From Rothia mucilaginosa (GTDB lineage: Bacteria > Actinomycetota > Actinomycetes > Actinomycetales > Micrococcaceae), in the NCBI RefSeq assembly GCF_019334805.1, contig NZ_CP079822.1, positions 558,001 through 622,000 on the forward strand: 64,000 bases of DNA, given 5' to 3'. Shown here in pieces: positions 37,820 to 48,143 of this stretch. Position 1 is the stretch's first letter. Each line of letters opens with the position of its first letter. Below the pieces are notes generated by a model. That model made no database searches. It was not told where the DNA came from and was given only the letters and a program-made list of their open reading frames with translations. The translations under genes were made by a program, and so were the position numbers.

Positions 37820-40690
37820 TTAGACGCGCGGCTTTTCGCGCATCTCCCAAGTCTCGATAATGTCGCCTTCCTTGATGTCGTTGAAGGAGCCGAGGCCAAT
37901 ACCACACTCGAAACCTTCGCGAACCTCGGTAGCGTCGTCCTTGAAACGACGCAGCGACTCGATGGTGAGGTTGTCTGCCACCACGGAACCGTCGCGCACC
38001 AGGCGTGCCTTGGCGTTGCGCTTGATGATGCCGTTCTTGACGATCGAACCTGCGATGTTGCCCCACTTGGAGGAGCGGAAGACCTCGCGGATCTCTGCGG
38101 AGCCGAGCTCCACTTCCTCGTACTCGGGCTTGAGCATACCCTTGACGGCCTGCTCAATTTCCTCAATCGCACGGTAGATGACCGAGTAGAACTTCATCTC
38201 GACGCCTTCGCGGTCGGCAAGTTCGGCAACGCGCTCTGCCGGGCGGACGTTGAAGCCGATGATGACCGCGTTGTCCACGGTAGCCAGGTTCACGTCGTTC
38301 TGGGTAATAGCACCCACACCGCGGTGGATGACGCGCAGCTGAACCTCGTCGCCACCGGCGTCGATCTTCATCAGGGACTCTTCCAGTGCTTCCACAGCAC
38401 CGGAGACGTCACCCTTAATAATCAGGTTCAGGGTGTCCATCTTGCCCTCAGCCACAGCGGCATCGAAGGACTCGAGGGTCACGCGCTTACGACGCTTAGC
38501 CAGCTGAGCGTTACGATCAGCAGCCTCACGCTTCTCAGCGATCTGACGAGCGGTGCGCTCTTCCTCGGTGGAGAGGAAGGTGTCGCCTGCACGAGGAACG
38601 GTGGACAGACCCAGCACCTGAACGGGGCGGGACGGGCCAGCTTCCTTCACAGCCTGACCGTTCTCATCGAACATTGCACGAACGCGACCGTGAGCAACAC
38701 CGGCAACGATAGCGTCACCGACGCGCAGGGTACCGGACTGAACCAGGACGGTGGAAACCGCACCGCGGCCCTTGTCCAGGTTTGCTTCAATAGCAACGCC
38801 GCGTGCTTCCTTGTTCGGGTTAGCGGTCAGTTCGAGCACGTCAGCGGTCAGGGTGACAGCTTCAAGCAGCTCGTCGATGTTGGTGCCGTTGCGAGCGGAG
38901 ACGTCCACGAACATGGTGTCGCCACCGTACTCTTCGGGGATCAGACCGTACTCGGTGAGCTGGCCACGGATCTTGTCCGGGGACGCGCCTTCCTTATCGA
39001 TCTTGTTCACAGCAACCACGATCGGCACGTTAGCTGCCTGTGCGTGGTTCAGTGCCTCAACGGTCTGGGGCATAACGCCGTCATCCGCTGCGACCACGAG
39101 GATTGCCACGTCGGTGACCTTCGCACCACGGGCACGCATAGCGGTGAACGCCTCGTGACCGGGGGTATCGATGAAGGTAATCGCGCGGTCTTCACCCTCA
39201 ACGGTGGTGTGGACCTGGTATGCACCAATGTGCTGGGTAATGCCGCCGGCCTCACCCTCAATAACGTTGGTGTTACGGATAGCGTCCAGCAGGCGGGTCT
39301 TACCGTGGTCAACGTGACCCATGACGGTAACGACCGGGGGACGAACCTCCAGAACGTCATCGCCCTCAGCTTCTGCTTCGGCTTCGAGGTCGATGTCGAA
39401 GGACTCGAGCAGCTCGCGCTCCTCATCCTCCGGGGAAACAATCTTGATGACGTAACCCAGTTCGGCACCCAGCAGCTCGAAGGTCTCCTCGTCCAGGGAC
39501 TGAGTCTGGGTAGCCATCTCACCCAGGTGGAAGAGAACCGTAATCAGCGATGCCGGGTTTGCGCCAATCTTCTCAGCGAAGTCCATGATGGACGCGCCGC
39601 GGCGCAGACGAATCTCGGTCGAGCCGTCGCCGCGAGGAACAACCACGCCACCGGGTGCCGGTGCGTTCAGCTGCTCCTGCTCATGGCGGCGAGCTGCCTT
39701 GGACTTGCGGCCCTTACGCTTGGAACCGCCGCGACCGAATGCACCCTGTGCGTTGCCGCGACCGCCGGGGCCGGGACGACCCGGACCGCGGTTGAAGCCG
39801 CCGCCGGAACCGCCGCCGCGACGTGCGCCGCCGCCACCGTTACCGCCGCCGTTGTTGGAACCGGACGCGCCGCCACCAACGTTGGAAACCTTGGGCATCA
39901 TCGAGGGGTTCGGGCGTGCGCCGCCGCCGCCAGCCGGACGGGGTGCACCGGGACGTGCGCCAGCTGCCGGACGGGGGCCACCGTTACCACCGGGACGGGC
40001 GCCACCTGCGGGGCGGGGACCGCCGTTACCGCCGGGGCGTGCGCCACCGTTGCCACCGGGACGACCGTTACGTGCCGGACGGGGACCGCCGGAACGCTGG
40101 GAGTCGCCGCCGTTACGCTTCATACCCTGCTGGGATGCGAAGGGGTTGTTACCGGGGCGAGGACCGGGCTTGGGGCCGGGCTTCGGAGCGGCAGGCTTGG
40201 GAGCTGCCGGCTTCGGTGCAGCCTCGGGGCGTGCCATGCCCTGCTGGGATGCGAAGGGGTTGTTACCCGGGCGGGGGCCGCCGGGCTTGGGTGCTGCTGC
40301 CGGCTTTGCGGCGGGCTTAGCTGCTGCAGGCTTGGGAGCTGCGCTCTCAGCTGCTGCGGGCTTAGCTGCAGGCTTGGGTGCCGGCTTAGCGGCAGGCTTT
40401 GCCGCTGCGGGCTTGGGGGTTGCCGCAGGCTTAGCGGCGGGCTTAGCCGCTGCGGGCTTGGGTGCCGGCTTAGCTGCCGACTCCGCGGGTGCGGCCTTTG
40501 CGGGTGCTGCCTTTGCGGCAGGCTTAGCGGCTGCGGCGGGGAATTCCGCGCGCAGCTTCTTCAGAACCATGGGGTTCAGGGTGGAAGAGGAGCTCTTAAC
40601 GAACTCGCCCATATCCTTAAGCTTGGCAATAACTTCCTTGGAAGGTACGCCTACTTCTTTAGCAAACTCGTGTACTCGAGGCTGAGCCAA
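37820..40690 (-). CDS. infB: translation initiation factor IF-2
   Basis: IF-2 is the GTPase that places initiator tRNA on the 30S subunit. The protein starts with the IF2-N helix domain ([20 protein letters not shown]), then a Lys/Pro/Ala-repeat region (residues about 60-140) and a Gly/Arg/Pro-rich region (to about 340). The G domain begins near residue 457 with GHVDHGKT, followed by [15 protein letters not shown] and NKID. Domains II-IV follow. I chose the TTG at 40690 because GGAGA precedes it by the right distance and the family start lies there; a GTG at 40732 has no such site. Two copies of [10 protein letters not shown] are in the linker. Confidence 0.95.
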   Translation of the reverse strand: MAQPRVHEFAKEVGVPSKEVIAKLKDMGEFVKSSSSTLNPMVLKKLRAEFPAAAAKPAAKAAPAKAAPAESAAKPAPKPAAAKPAAKPAATPKPAAAKPAAKPAPKPAAKPAAAESAAPKPAAAKPAAKPAAAPKPGGPRPGNNPFASQQGMARPEAAPKPAAPKPAAPKPGPKPGPRPGNNPFASQQGMKRNGGDSQRSGGPRPARNGRPGGNGGARPGGNGGPRPAGGARPGGNGGPRPAAGARPGAPRPAGGGGARPNPSMMPKVSNVGGGASGSNNGGGNGGGGARRGGGSGGGFNRGPGRPGPGGRGNAQGAFGRGGSKRKGRKSKAARRHEQEQLNAPAPGGVVVPRGDGSTEIRLRRGASIMDFAEKIGANPASLITVLFHLGEMATQTQSLDEETFELLGAELGYVIKIVSPEDEERELLESFDIDLEAEAEAEGDDVLEVRPPVVTVMGHVDHGKTRLLDAIRNTNVIEGEAGGITQHIGAYQVHTTVEGEDRAITFIDTPGHEAFTAMRARGAKVTDVAILVVAADDGVMPQTVEALNHAQAANVPIVVAVNKIDKEGASPDKIRGQLTEYGLIPEEYGGDTMFVDVSARNGTNIDELLEAVTLTADVLELTANPNKEARGVAIEANLDKGRGAVSTVLVQSGTLRVGDAIVAGVAHGRVRAMFDENGQAVKEAGPSRPVQVLGLSTVPRAGDTFLSTEEERTARQIAEKREAADRNAQLAKRRKRVTLESFDAAVAEGKMDTLNLIIKGDVSGAVEALEESLMKIDAGGDEVQLRVIHRGVGAITQNDVNLATVDNAVIIGFNVRPAERVAELADREGVEMKFYSVIYRAIEEIEQAVKGMLKPEYEEVELGSAEIREVFRSSKWGNIAGSIVKNGIIKRNAKARLVRDGSVVADNLTIESLRRFKDDATEVREGFECGIGLGSFNDIKEGDIIETWEMREKPRV

Positions 40691-40909
40691 ATTTTCTCCA
40701 TTCCCGGTCCGCACCGGGAATGGTGCGGACACTAATGTTTACGGGGTGCACGCCCGAAGGCGCGCCAATTCGTGAAATTGCCGGTGGGTGAGCACGAAAG
40801 GGTACTCATTTCGCGGCACTCATTAGATATCCATCAGTTTTCTGACTCGCTTTCAGATAAGAAGTCGTCAAACTCGTTGACTTACAGAGGGCATATACCC
40901 GAAAAGCGT

Positions 40910-41251
40910 CTACGAGGGGGTCGAGTCCGCAATAACGGCTCGAATCTGCTCGCAACACGCCTGCAGCTGGGCTGCAGGGACCGCTTTTTTGAAGGCGCGC
41001 GCCAGACCGTTCTTTTTCTGCAGAGCGGCTACGCACTTTTCGCTCGGATGGATCCAAGCGCCTCGTCCGGGCATAGTTCCCGCCGTATCGGGCTGATAGG
41101 GCGGGGTGTCCGCCTGCTCGGTAGCAGACGTGACGGGTGTGCGGGCGATGCGCAGCAGGTTGCGCTGTTCATCGCGGGCACGGCATCCGATGCAGGTGCG
41201 GACCGGTCCTTCAAACGCTTCGGAGGTTGCGGTGAGGTCGTGATCGCTCAT
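40910..41251 (-). CDS. ylxR: YlxR-family RNA-binding protein
   Basis: A 113-residue DUF448 protein of the YlxR family (RnpM in some recent work), which binds RNA, with a link to RNase P reported in B. subtilis. The signature is VRTCIGCRARDEQRNLLRIAR, with later GRGAWIHPSEKCVAALQKK and NGLARAFKKAV. It lies between nusA and infB as in most bacteria. Confidence 0.92.
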   Translation of the reverse strand: MSDHDLTATSEAFEGPVRTCIGCRARDEQRNLLRIARTPVTSATEQADTPPYQPDTAGTMPGRGAWIHPSEKCVAALQKKNGLARAFKKAVPAAQLQACCEQIRAVIADSTPS

Positions 41252-41407
41252 GGTCCTCTCCCCTCTCTAACGTGTGTAGAACCGCGTTCGCAGTACATTC
41301 GTGATGCTCCATCCGGTGTATGCGAGGGCGCGTTAAAGCGCCCGGTTACACACCGGCACATCTTAATAGTGTATCCCGTTTTTAAGAATCATGGGCAAAA
41401 CTGTGAC

Positions 41408-41455
41408 GCAGGCGCAAGAACACCGGGCACGTACCTGCCCGATCTCTTGCGCCTG
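41408..41455 (-). terminator. hairpin between nusA and ylxR
   Basis: GCAGGCGCAAGA pairs with TCTTGCGCCTGC, with inner CGGGCA/TGCCCG pairing. It starts about 50 bp after the nusA stop. No T-run follows, so it is more likely a processing or attenuation site. Confidence 0.55.
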
Positions 41456-41502
41456 CATCAAAAGGATATGCCGCGGGATACGCCCCTCACCGGGGCTAAT
41501 GC

Positions 41503-42600
41503 TTATTCAGCGTCCTGTGCGGACTCTTCTGTTGCTTCTTCAATTGCCTTCTCAGCGGAAGCTTCTTCAGCCAGGCTACGAGCCACGCGAGCCGCAACCT
41601 CTTCCTCGGCACGAACCTGAGCGTACTTGGACTCGGAGAGAATATCGATACGCCAGCCGGTCAGCTTCGCTGCCAGACGCGCATTCTGACCCTCACGGCC
41701 GATAGCCAGGGACAGCTGGTCGTCCGGAACCACGGCACGAGCGGAGTACTCACGCGGGTTCGCGATAATGACCTCGGTGACCTTAGCCGGGGACAGCGCC
41801 GCAGCGATGAAGGTTGCCGGATCGGTCGAGTAGTCGACAATGTCAATCTTCTCGTCGTTCAGCTCGGCAGCCACGGCGCGCACGCGGGCGCCCATATCGC
41901 CGATGCAGGCGCCCTTAGCGTTGATGGTCGGGTTCTTCGCGGACACAGCAATCTTGGAGCGGTGGCCAGCTTCACGTGCGATGGAGTTAATGGAAACCAG
42001 GCCCTCAGAGATTTCGGGAACCTCGTGCTCGAACAGGCGCAGAACCAGGTTCGGGTGCGAACGAGAAACCACAATCGAGGGGCCCTTGGGGCCGCGGCGA
42101 GCCTCAACCAGGTAGGCGCGCAGGCGGGTACCGTGCGGGTACTTCTCGCCCGGAACCTGCTCGTTGCTGGGCAGAACAGCTTCAACGGTGCCCAGGTCAA
42201 CCTGAACCATACGCGGGTTGTTGCCCTGCTGAATCACGCCGGACACCAGGGTGCCCTCACGGTCCTTGAACTCGCCCAGAACGGATGCGTCCTCAGCGTC
42301 ACGCAGACGCTGCGAGAGCACCTGACGTACGGTTGCGGCAGCGATACGGCCAAAGTTGTTCGGGGTATCGTCGAACTCGTCAATCTTCTGGTTATCCTCA
42401 TCAAGCTCAGGAGCCAGAATGACGAACTCGCCGGTGGTGTGGTCGATGACGGCACGAGAGCCCTTAATAGCGCCGGGCTGCTTCATGTACGCGAGCAGCA
42501 GGGCGTTCTCAACCAGGGTGAAGAGCTCCTCCATGACGAGAGAGCGCTGCTTCGCCAATGCGCGCAGTGCGCCCAGGTCAATAGTTTTAATATCCTCCAC
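41503..42600 (-). CDS. nusA: transcription termination/antitermination factor NusA
   Basis: NusA binds RNA polymerase and nascent RNA. The 365-residue protein has the N-terminal polymerase-binding domain (LRALAKQRSLVMEELFTLVENALLLAYMKQ), an S1 domain (GVIQQGNNPRMVQVDLGTVEAVLPSNEQVPGE) and two KH domains (ACIGDMGARVRAVAAELNDEKIDIVDYS and LAIGREGQNARLAAKLTGWRIDI). The end is acidic. It lacks the C-terminal acidic repeats of E. coli, as is usual outside proteobacteria. The start is GTG. Confidence 0.96.
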   Translation of the reverse strand: MEDIKTIDLGALRALAKQRSLVMEELFTLVENALLLAYMKQPGAIKGSRAVIDHTTGEFVILAPELDEDNQKIDEFDDTPNNFGRIAAATVRQVLSQRLRDAEDASVLGEFKDREGTLVSGVIQQGNNPRMVQVDLGTVEAVLPSNEQVPGEKYPHGTRLRAYLVEARRGPKGPSIVVSRSHPNLVLRLFEHEVPEISEGLVSINSIAREAGHRSKIAVSAKNPTINAKGACIGDMGARVRAVAAELNDEKIDIVDYSTDPATFIAAALSPAKVTEVIIANPREYSARAVVPDDQLSLAIGREGQNARLAAKLTGWRIDILSESKYAQVRAEEEVAARVARSLAEEASAEKAIEEATEESAQDAE

Positions 42601-42673
42601 GCTTTTCAGCCTTTCCCAGTTAGCACGGCGCCGGGACGCTTAGTGCGCCCCGGCTCCCGAACGGTATATACCT

Positions 42674-42693
42674 GGCACGGAGCACCCCGTGCC
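42674..42693 (-). promoter_or_regulatory. hairpin between rimP and nusA
   Basis: GGCACGG pairs with CCGTGCC around a short loop, immediately after the rimP stop and 75 bp before nusA. Its role is unknown. Confidence 0.4.
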
Positions 42694-42709
42694 TGAAGCT
42701 TTAATAACT

Positions 42710-43381
42710 CTATTCTACCGGCTCAGCAGGCGAATTGAAGTCAATCTCGACGTGAGCAGAAGCAATATTTTCCCACGGGAGCAAGCTCGGCTCGTGGTAC
42801 GACTCCTTCTGGCCCTTCTTCGTGTTCTTCTTACGAGCCAGCACCGGGCCGTCATCCTGCACCTCGTGCAGACGTGCCAGATACTCGGTGCCGTCGGGTG
42901 CGGTGACCGCGATCAGACGGGTGCGGGCACGCTCCCAGTGGCGGCGCTCGGTCAAGGCACGGGTAGCACCCGGCGAGGACACCTCCAGCTCGTAGGGGAA
43001 GAACTCGTCGTTTTCATCCGCACGGTCCAGGGCGCTCGAAATCGCACCGGAAATCTCCGCGAGGGAATCCAGCGACAGCGAATCGGTACGCTCAGCGGTG
43101 TAGTCCACCGTAATCTTCACGGTACGGTTCGCCGCCGGGCCCGAAATCTTCAGACCTTCCAGCACCAGCGAGAACTCGGAGATAACCGGGGCAATCGCCT
43201 CGGCAACCTCTTCCTCACGGATCGCGCGGGTACCCACGCGCACCGGTGCCTCCACCACGGGCTCGCTCTCAGCGCGAGTGCGGGGAGTGTTCACACCATT
43301 CGCCACGCGGGATGCGGCACGGCGAGCGCGCGCATTCGGGGCGCTCTTCTTAGAGCCAGAACGCTTCGGCTTATATGCCAT
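42710..43381 (-). CDS. rimP: ribosome maturation factor RimP
   Basis: RimP promotes 30S maturation, early in head assembly. The core is present: LEGLKISGPAANRTVKITVDY, LDSLAEISGAISSALD, and the conserved PYELEVSSPGATRALTERRHWERA. The first 65 residues are an extra basic, low-complexity tail. At 223 residues it is longer than the 150-residue family norm, mostly from that tail. It heads rimP-nusA-ylxR-infB-rbfA-truB. Confidence 0.94.
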   Translation of the reverse strand: MAYKPKRSGSKKSAPNARARRAASRVANGVNTPRTRAESEPVVEAPVRVGTRAIREEEVAEAIAPVISEFSLVLEGLKISGPAANRTVKITVDYTAERTDSLSLDSLAEISGAISSALDRADENDEFFPYELEVSSPGATRALTERRHWERARTRLIAVTAPDGTEYLARLHEVQDDGPVLARKKNTKKGQKESYHEPSLLPWENIASAHVEIDFNSPAEPVE

Positions 43382-43411
43382 AGTTCTCTTCTTTCATTCT
43401 TCCGCCGCTTG

Positions 43412-43443
43412 CCCTGCCCCACCTCTTAGGAGGCGGGGCAGGG
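43412..43443. terminator. proS terminator
   Basis: CCCTGCCCCACCTC pairs with GAGGCGGGGCAGGG (one mismatch) around a 4-nt loop, about 40 bp after the proS stop and before rimP. Confidence 0.75.
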
Positions 43444-43481
43444 GACGACGGTTTTACGTCTTTGCGGGCTAGTGGCGTGCC

Positions 43482-45314
43482 TTAGGCGCCGCGCACCTCA
43501 GCGATGACCTCAGCCACCGCGTTCTCGACGGACACCTCGCGAGCCTCACCGCTGCGGCGGTCCTTCAGCTCCAGCACGCCGTCCTTGAAGCCGCGACCAA
43601 TCACCAGGATGGTGGGCACACCCAGCAGCTCGGCGTCGCCGAACTTCACGCCGGGGCTGGTCTTCGGGCGGTCATCCAGCATGACCTGCAGGCCGGCGGA
43701 TTCCAGGGATGCGCTGAGCTCTTCAGCGTACTCGTGGGATGCTGCGTCCTTGCCGGTGATGACAATGTGCACGTCTGCCGGTGCCAGGTTACGCGGCCAA
43801 ATCAGGCCCTTCTCGTCGTGGTTGCCCTCGGCGATAGCAGCCAGTGCGCGGGTCACGCCCACGCCGTAGGAGCCCATGGTCACGGTCTGCAGCTTGCCGT
43901 TCTGATCCAGAACCTTCAGACCCAGTGCCTCAGCGTACTTGCGGCCCAGGGCGAAGATGTGGCCCATCTCGATGCCGCGGGCTGCCACCAGTTCGCCGGA
44001 GCCGTCCGGTGCCGGGTCGCCTTCGCGCACCTCGCACGCCTCAATGACGCCGTCGGCGGTGAAGTCGCGGCCGAAGACCAGGTTCGCCACGTGCTTGCCC
44101 TCTTCGTTTGCGCCGGTCACCCAGCGGGTACCGCGCACCACGCGGGGGTCAACGAAGAAGGGAATGCCGGTTGCGGAAGCCACCGCGTCCTCGTCCTCGG
44201 TGTGTGCGCCGAGCAGGGGCGCATCCAGGCTCAGGCCGGGGCCAATGTAGCCCTTGACCAGCTGCGGGTATGCCTTCAGGTCCTCTTCGCTGGCTGCCTC
44301 GACCTCAACCTCGCCGCCGATGCCCAGCAGGGCACCGATGTTAACCTCAACGCGGCCCAGGTCCACGGCACGGTCGCCGGGAACGCCCACGGCGAAGACC
44401 TTACGCTCGCCGGAGGGGGTGATGACGGTGCCCACGAAGCACTTGAGGGTCTGCGAAGCCTCCAGGGTGCCGCCGGTGACCTCGGAGTGCAGTTCGTTCA
44501 TGCGCTCCACCAGGGTCTCAATGGTGGCGGAGTCGGGGGTGTCCAGAACGATTGCCGCCGGAGTGTCCTCGGTGATTTCGATTTCCTCGGGAACCACGGT
44601 GGTGACGGCCTCAACGTTTGCCGCGTAGCCGCCCGCGGAACGCACGAAGGTGTCCTCACCGATGGGGGTCGGGTGCAGGAACTCTTCACTGCGGGAGCCA
44701 CCCATCGCGCCGGACTGTGCGGTCACAATGACAATCTCCAGACCCAGACGCTCGAAGATGCGCTGGTAGGCGGCACGGTGAGCCATGTACGCCTCGTTCA
44801 GGCCCTCATCGTCAATGTTGAAGGAGTAGGAGTCCTTCATGACGAACTCGCGGCCGCGTAGCAGACCCGCGCGGGGGCGCGCCTCATCGCGGTACTTGGT
44901 CTGAATCTGGTACAGGTAAACCGGCAAATCCTTGTAGGAGGAGTACAGGTCCTTCACCAGCAGGGTGAACATTTCCTCGTGGGTGGGTGCAAGCAGCATG
45001 TCTGCACCCTTGCGGTCCTTGAGGCGGAAAAGGTTATCGCCGTACTCATCCCAGCGGTTGGTTGCCTCGTAAGGCTCGCGGGGCAGCAGTGCGGGGAAGT
45101 GAACTTCCTGCGCACCAATGGCGTCCATCTCTTCGCGGATGATGTTCTCGACCTTGCGCAGTACCTTCAGGCCCAGGGGCAACCAGGTGTACACGCCGGG
45201 GGCTGCGCGGCGGATGTAACCGGCGCGGACCAGCAGCTTGTGGCTGGCGACCTCAGCGTCTACGGGGTCCTCGCGCAGAGTGCGCACGAAGAGGTTGGAA
45301 AGGCGAAGTACCAC
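43482..45314 (-). CDS. proS: prolyl-tRNA synthetase, bacterial type with editing domain
   Basis: ProRS of the bacterial form. Class II motifs are [25 protein letters not shown] (motif 1), [25 protein letters not shown] (motif 2) and [16 protein letters not shown] (motif 3). The editing (INS) domain lies between motifs 2 and 3 (residues about 225-405), and the anticodon-binding domain ends the chain. The 610 residues match this class. The start is GTG, with AAGGAG upstream. Confidence 0.97.
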   Translation of the reverse strand: MVLRLSNLFVRTLREDPVDAEVASHKLLVRAGYIRRAAPGVYTWLPLGLKVLRKVENIIREEMDAIGAQEVHFPALLPREPYEATNRWDEYGDNLFRLKDRKGADMLLAPTHEEMFTLLVKDLYSSYKDLPVYLYQIQTKYRDEARPRAGLLRGREFVMKDSYSFNIDDEGLNEAYMAHRAAYQRIFERLGLEIVIVTAQSGAMGGSRSEEFLHPTPIGEDTFVRSAGGYAANVEAVTTVVPEEIEITEDTPAAIVLDTPDSATIETLVERMNELHSEVTGGTLEASQTLKCFVGTVITPSGERKVFAVGVPGDRAVDLGRVEVNIGALLGIGGEVEVEAASEEDLKAYPQLVKGYIGPGLSLDAPLLGAHTEDEDAVASATGIPFFVDPRVVRGTRWVTGANEEGKHVANLVFGRDFTADGVIEACEVREGDPAPDGSGELVAARGIEMGHIFALGRKYAEALGLKVLDQNGKLQTVTMGSYGVGVTRALAAIAEGNHDEKGLIWPRNLAPADVHIVITGKDAASHEYAEELSASLESAGLQVMLDDRPKTSPGVKFGDAELLGVPTILVIGRGFKDGVLELKDRRSGEAREVSVENAVAEVIAEVRGA

Positions 45315-45425
45315 GATTCTCCTTGAAAGGTCGATAGGTTTAGGTAGGGTGCCCGAGGCTCACCGGGTGAGCCGTAAATAGGCACAGTCGTCTTTAATTT
45401 TATAGCGTTTTAGGGTTCGGCGTGT

Positions 45426-46679
45426 TTAGCGCTCAAAAATGATGGTCGAGAACTGCCCAATCTGCTCCCAACCGGTCCCCCGGTACATGGCAAGAGCGCG
45501 GGCGTTGTAGTCGTTCACGTACAGGCTCAAATGCGGGTAGCGGCGCTGCAGAATCTGCGCGGCGGCGGCAAAGAACGGCTTAGCCAGCCCGTAGCCGCGG
45601 TAGTCCGGGTGCAGCCACACGCCCTGCACCTGCGCGGCATCCAGGTTCACGATGCCCGCATCCGCCTTGAAGATAACGCGACCGTTCACATCGGTGACAA
45701 TGGCGCAACGCTGACCGGCAATGAGCGTGCGCAGGCGCGCCGCGTAGCCGTCACCGTAGCGGGCAACCGGGTCGAAGCCGACCTCCTCGGTGAACATGGC
45801 GGCGGCTGCGGGCAGAAGCTCCCCCAGGTCCGCGAAGGTGGCAAGGCGCGCATACCCGGCAGCCTCACCGCTGAGTTGGACAGCCCCGACGGGGCTCTGC
45901 CCCGGCTTGAGGGGCCTGGGTTTGATGGGCTCTGGCAGGTGCACCGGCAGCTCAGGAAGCTCCACGGCGTAGAAGCGGGCGAGGTCCTTCTCCGGCGGCA
46001 GATACAGCAGCGGCTGATTGGGGCGCTCCGACAGAACCCGCGCACGGTGATCACAACCGTCACCCAGGCTCGGCTGCAGCATCTGCAACAGCGGGCTCTT
46101 ACCGCCGCGAGTCTGCTCACACAGCTCCTGCATGCGCGTCCACAGGGGCATCACGAAGGCGCTCTCACCAAACATGGAATCCAGGCGAGAACCCACCTGC
46201 AGTAGCAGCTGAGCCAGCGCGTCACGATGCGCGAGCGCCGTAGCATCCAGCGCCGTAGCGTCCAGGGTGGTGGCATCAGAGGTTTCTACACGTTCGGCAA
46301 CATCATGTTCGACCGCAGCACCGCACAATCGCACCGGCACCACATTCGAACCCAACAAAAGCACACAGCACAACTGCCCGTCACGCTCACAACCCACAAA
46401 ACCCTGATAGTAGTGCAGCGGAATACGTGGGGACCTCACCGGAAGAGGGCAGGCCAAATAATGCTCAATGGAGTACAGATTCGGGACCGGGTCACTGAAC
46501 AGGACCTCCTCCAGCTCATCGCACCACCGAGCATCCAGAGCAAAAACGTGTTCCTTCACGCGATCAGGCATAGGGGAAGAATCCATCGACGAAACAGCAG
46601 CAGACGAAACAGCAGCAGACGAAACAGCAGCACGCCGGGCACGATTAGCCTTACGGCGGCGAGAAAAAAGAGTGAACAT
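45426..46679 (-). CDS. GNAT acetyltransferase with N-terminal DUF4081-type domain
   Basis: A 417-residue protein. The C-terminal 145 residues are a GNAT domain (FTEEVGFDPVARYGDGYAARLRTLIAGQRCAIVTDVNGRVIFKADAG, VWLHPDYRGYGLAKPFF, YVNDYNARALAMYRGTGWEQIG). The N-terminal part (DPVPNLYSIEHYLACP onward) corresponds to the DUF4081 region of actinobacterial GNATs found near ispG-proS. Residues 18-31 contain a three-copy SSAAV repeat encoded by perfect 15-bp tandem units, so the N-terminus may vary. The substrate is unknown. Confidence 0.85.
   Translation of the reverse strand: MFTLFSRRRKANRARRAAVSSAAVSSAAVSSMDSSPMPDRVKEHVFALDARWCDELEEVLFSDPVPNLYSIEHYLACPLPVRSPRIPLHYYQGFVGCERDGQLCCVLLLGSNVVPVRLCGAAVEHDVAERVETSDATTLDATALDATALAHRDALAQLLLQVGSRLDSMFGESAFVMPLWTRMQELCEQTRGGKSPLLQMLQPSLGDGCDHRARVLSERPNQPLLYLPPEKDLARFYAVELPELPVHLPEPIKPRPLKPGQSPVGAVQLSGEAAGYARLATFADLGELLPAAAAMFTEEVGFDPVARYGDGYAARLRTLIAGQRCAIVTDVNGRVIFKADAGIVNLDAAQVQGVWLHPDYRGYGLAKPFFAAAAQILQRRYPHLSLYVNDYNARALAMYRGTGWEQIGQFSTIIFER
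46588..46632 (-). repeat. three perfect 15-bp tandem repeats in the GNAT gene
   Basis: Three copies of GACGAAACAGCAGCA on the plus strand encode the SSAAV repeat near the GNAT N-terminus. Units are a multiple of three, so copy-number change would keep the frame. Confidence 0.9.
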
Positions 46680-46816
46680 GACCTGTTGAGTGATAGAGAA
46701 TGAGCGACAAAAATTAAGTGAAGATACGGGGACATGTGACCCCGAAAGGTAGCCGAATCATGCGGCCACAACCGGCAGCGGCAAGCACCAAGCCCGCCAC
46801 CACCATAACCGGAAAA

Positions 46817-46850
46817 GCGCGGAGGCGCCCTCACCAGGGCGCCTCCGCGC
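46817..46850 (-). terminator. ispG terminator
   Basis: A perfect 14-bp stem (46817-46830 with 46837-46850) with a 6-nt loop is followed on the minus strand by TTTTCC, 12 bp after the ispG stop. Confidence 0.88.
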
Positions 46851-46861
46851 ACAAAAGCTAA

Positions 46862-48022
46862 CTAGCTCACCGAAACAGCCGGGGAACCCTCGGGAACATA
46901 CTCGCCCGAAGCCTCCATCTCAGCCGCAATACGGGTCGCCTCTTCAATCAGAGTCTCAACGATCTGATCCTCAGGCACAGTCTTAATGACCTCACCCTTC
47001 ACAAAAATCTGGCCCTTACCGTTACCGGACGCAACACCCAGGTCAGCCTCACGAGCCTCACCCGGACCGTTCACCACGCAACCCATCACGGCAACACGCA
47101 GCGGAACCTTCATGTGCTCCAGGCCCTTAGTCACGTTCTCAGCAAGCTCCCACACGTTCACCTGCGCACGACCACACGACGGGCAAGAAACGATATCCAG
47201 CTTGCGGGGGCGAAGGTTCAGCGACTCCAGGATCTTGGTGCCCACCTTCACCTCCTCAACCGGAGGAGCAGACAGCGACACGCGAATAGTATCGCCAATA
47301 CCCTGAGACAGCAGAGTACCGAACGCCACCGAGCTCTTAATAGTGCCCTGGAACGCCGGACCAGCCTCAGTCACACCCAGGTGCAGGGGCCAGTCACCGC
47401 GCTCAGCCAGCTGACGGTACGCCTCCACCATCACCACAGGGTCGTTGTGCTTCACAGAAATCTTGAAATCACGGAAACCGTGCTCCTCAAAGAGCGAAGC
47501 CTCCCACACAGCAGACTCAACCAGAGCCTCCGGAGTAGCCTTACCGTACTTCTCCAGCAGACGCTTATCAAGCGAACCAGCATTCACACCAATACGCAGA
47601 GAAACGCCGTGGTCCGAAGCCATCTGAGCGATTTCCTTCACCTGGTCGTCGAACTTACGGATATTACCCGGGTTCACACGCACAGCACCGCAACCAGCCT
47701 GAATAGCCGCATACACGTACTTCGGCTGGAAGTGAATATCAGCAATCACCGGAATACGGGACTGCTTCGCAATAATGGGCAGAGCCTCCGCATCCTTATC
47801 GGTCGGGCACGCCACACGCACAATATCGCAACCGGCAGCGGTCAACTCAGCAATCTGCTGCAGAGTCGCACCAATGTCGTGGGTCTTAGTGGTCGTCATC
47901 GACTGCACCGAAATCGGAGATTCAGAACCAACACCGACAGAACCCACCTTAAACTGGCGAGTCTTACGACGCGGGGACAGAACCGCGGGAGCGGGCTTCG
48001 GCATACCAAGGCTGACCGACAA
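46862..48022 (-). CDS. ispG: 4-hydroxy-3-methylbut-2-en-1-yl diphosphate synthase
   Basis: IspG is an iron-sulfur enzyme of the MEP isoprenoid pathway. Segments [48 protein letters not shown] and [11 protein letters not shown] begin the TIM barrel. The cluster ligands are in [11 protein letters not shown] and [12 protein letters not shown] chose the TTG at 48022, with GGAGG upstream (386 residues); the ATG at 48064 adds 14 residues with no family similarity. dxr of the same pathway is at 55133, about 7 kb away because of the intervening block. Confidence 0.94.
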   Translation of the reverse strand: MSVSLGMPKPAPAVLSPRRKTRQFKVGSVGVGSESPISVQSMTTTKTHDIGATLQQIAELTAAGCDIVRVACPTDKDAEALPIIAKQSRIPVIADIHFQPKYVYAAIQAGCGAVRVNPGNIRKFDDQVKEIAQMASDHGVSLRIGVNAGSLDKRLLEKYGKATPEALVESAVWEASLFEEHGFRDFKISVKHNDPVVMVEAYRQLAERGDWPLHLGVTEAGPAFQGTIKSSVAFGTLLSQGIGDTIRVSLSAPPVEEVKVGTKILESLNLRPRKLDIVSCPSCGRAQVNVWELAENVTKGLEHMKVPLRVAVMGCVVNGPGEAREADLGVASGNGKGQIFVKGEVIKTVPEDQIVETLIEEATRIAAEMEASGEYVPEGSPAVSVS

Positions 48023-48143
48023 GGTTTTCCTCCATACATGGGTTATGAAGGACGTACGACGCATCCTTCGTTCAACTTTTTATTGTGCCACTGACGCGAA
48101 AGAAAGCACTAATACGGGTACCCTTACCGCGTGCAACAACACA

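Noticed and set aside
38324..40735. Plus-strand frame of 803 codons opposite infB
   Set aside because: Its Cys/Gly/Thr-rich repeats are only the reverse of the IF-2 Ala/Lys/Pro and Gly/Arg linker.
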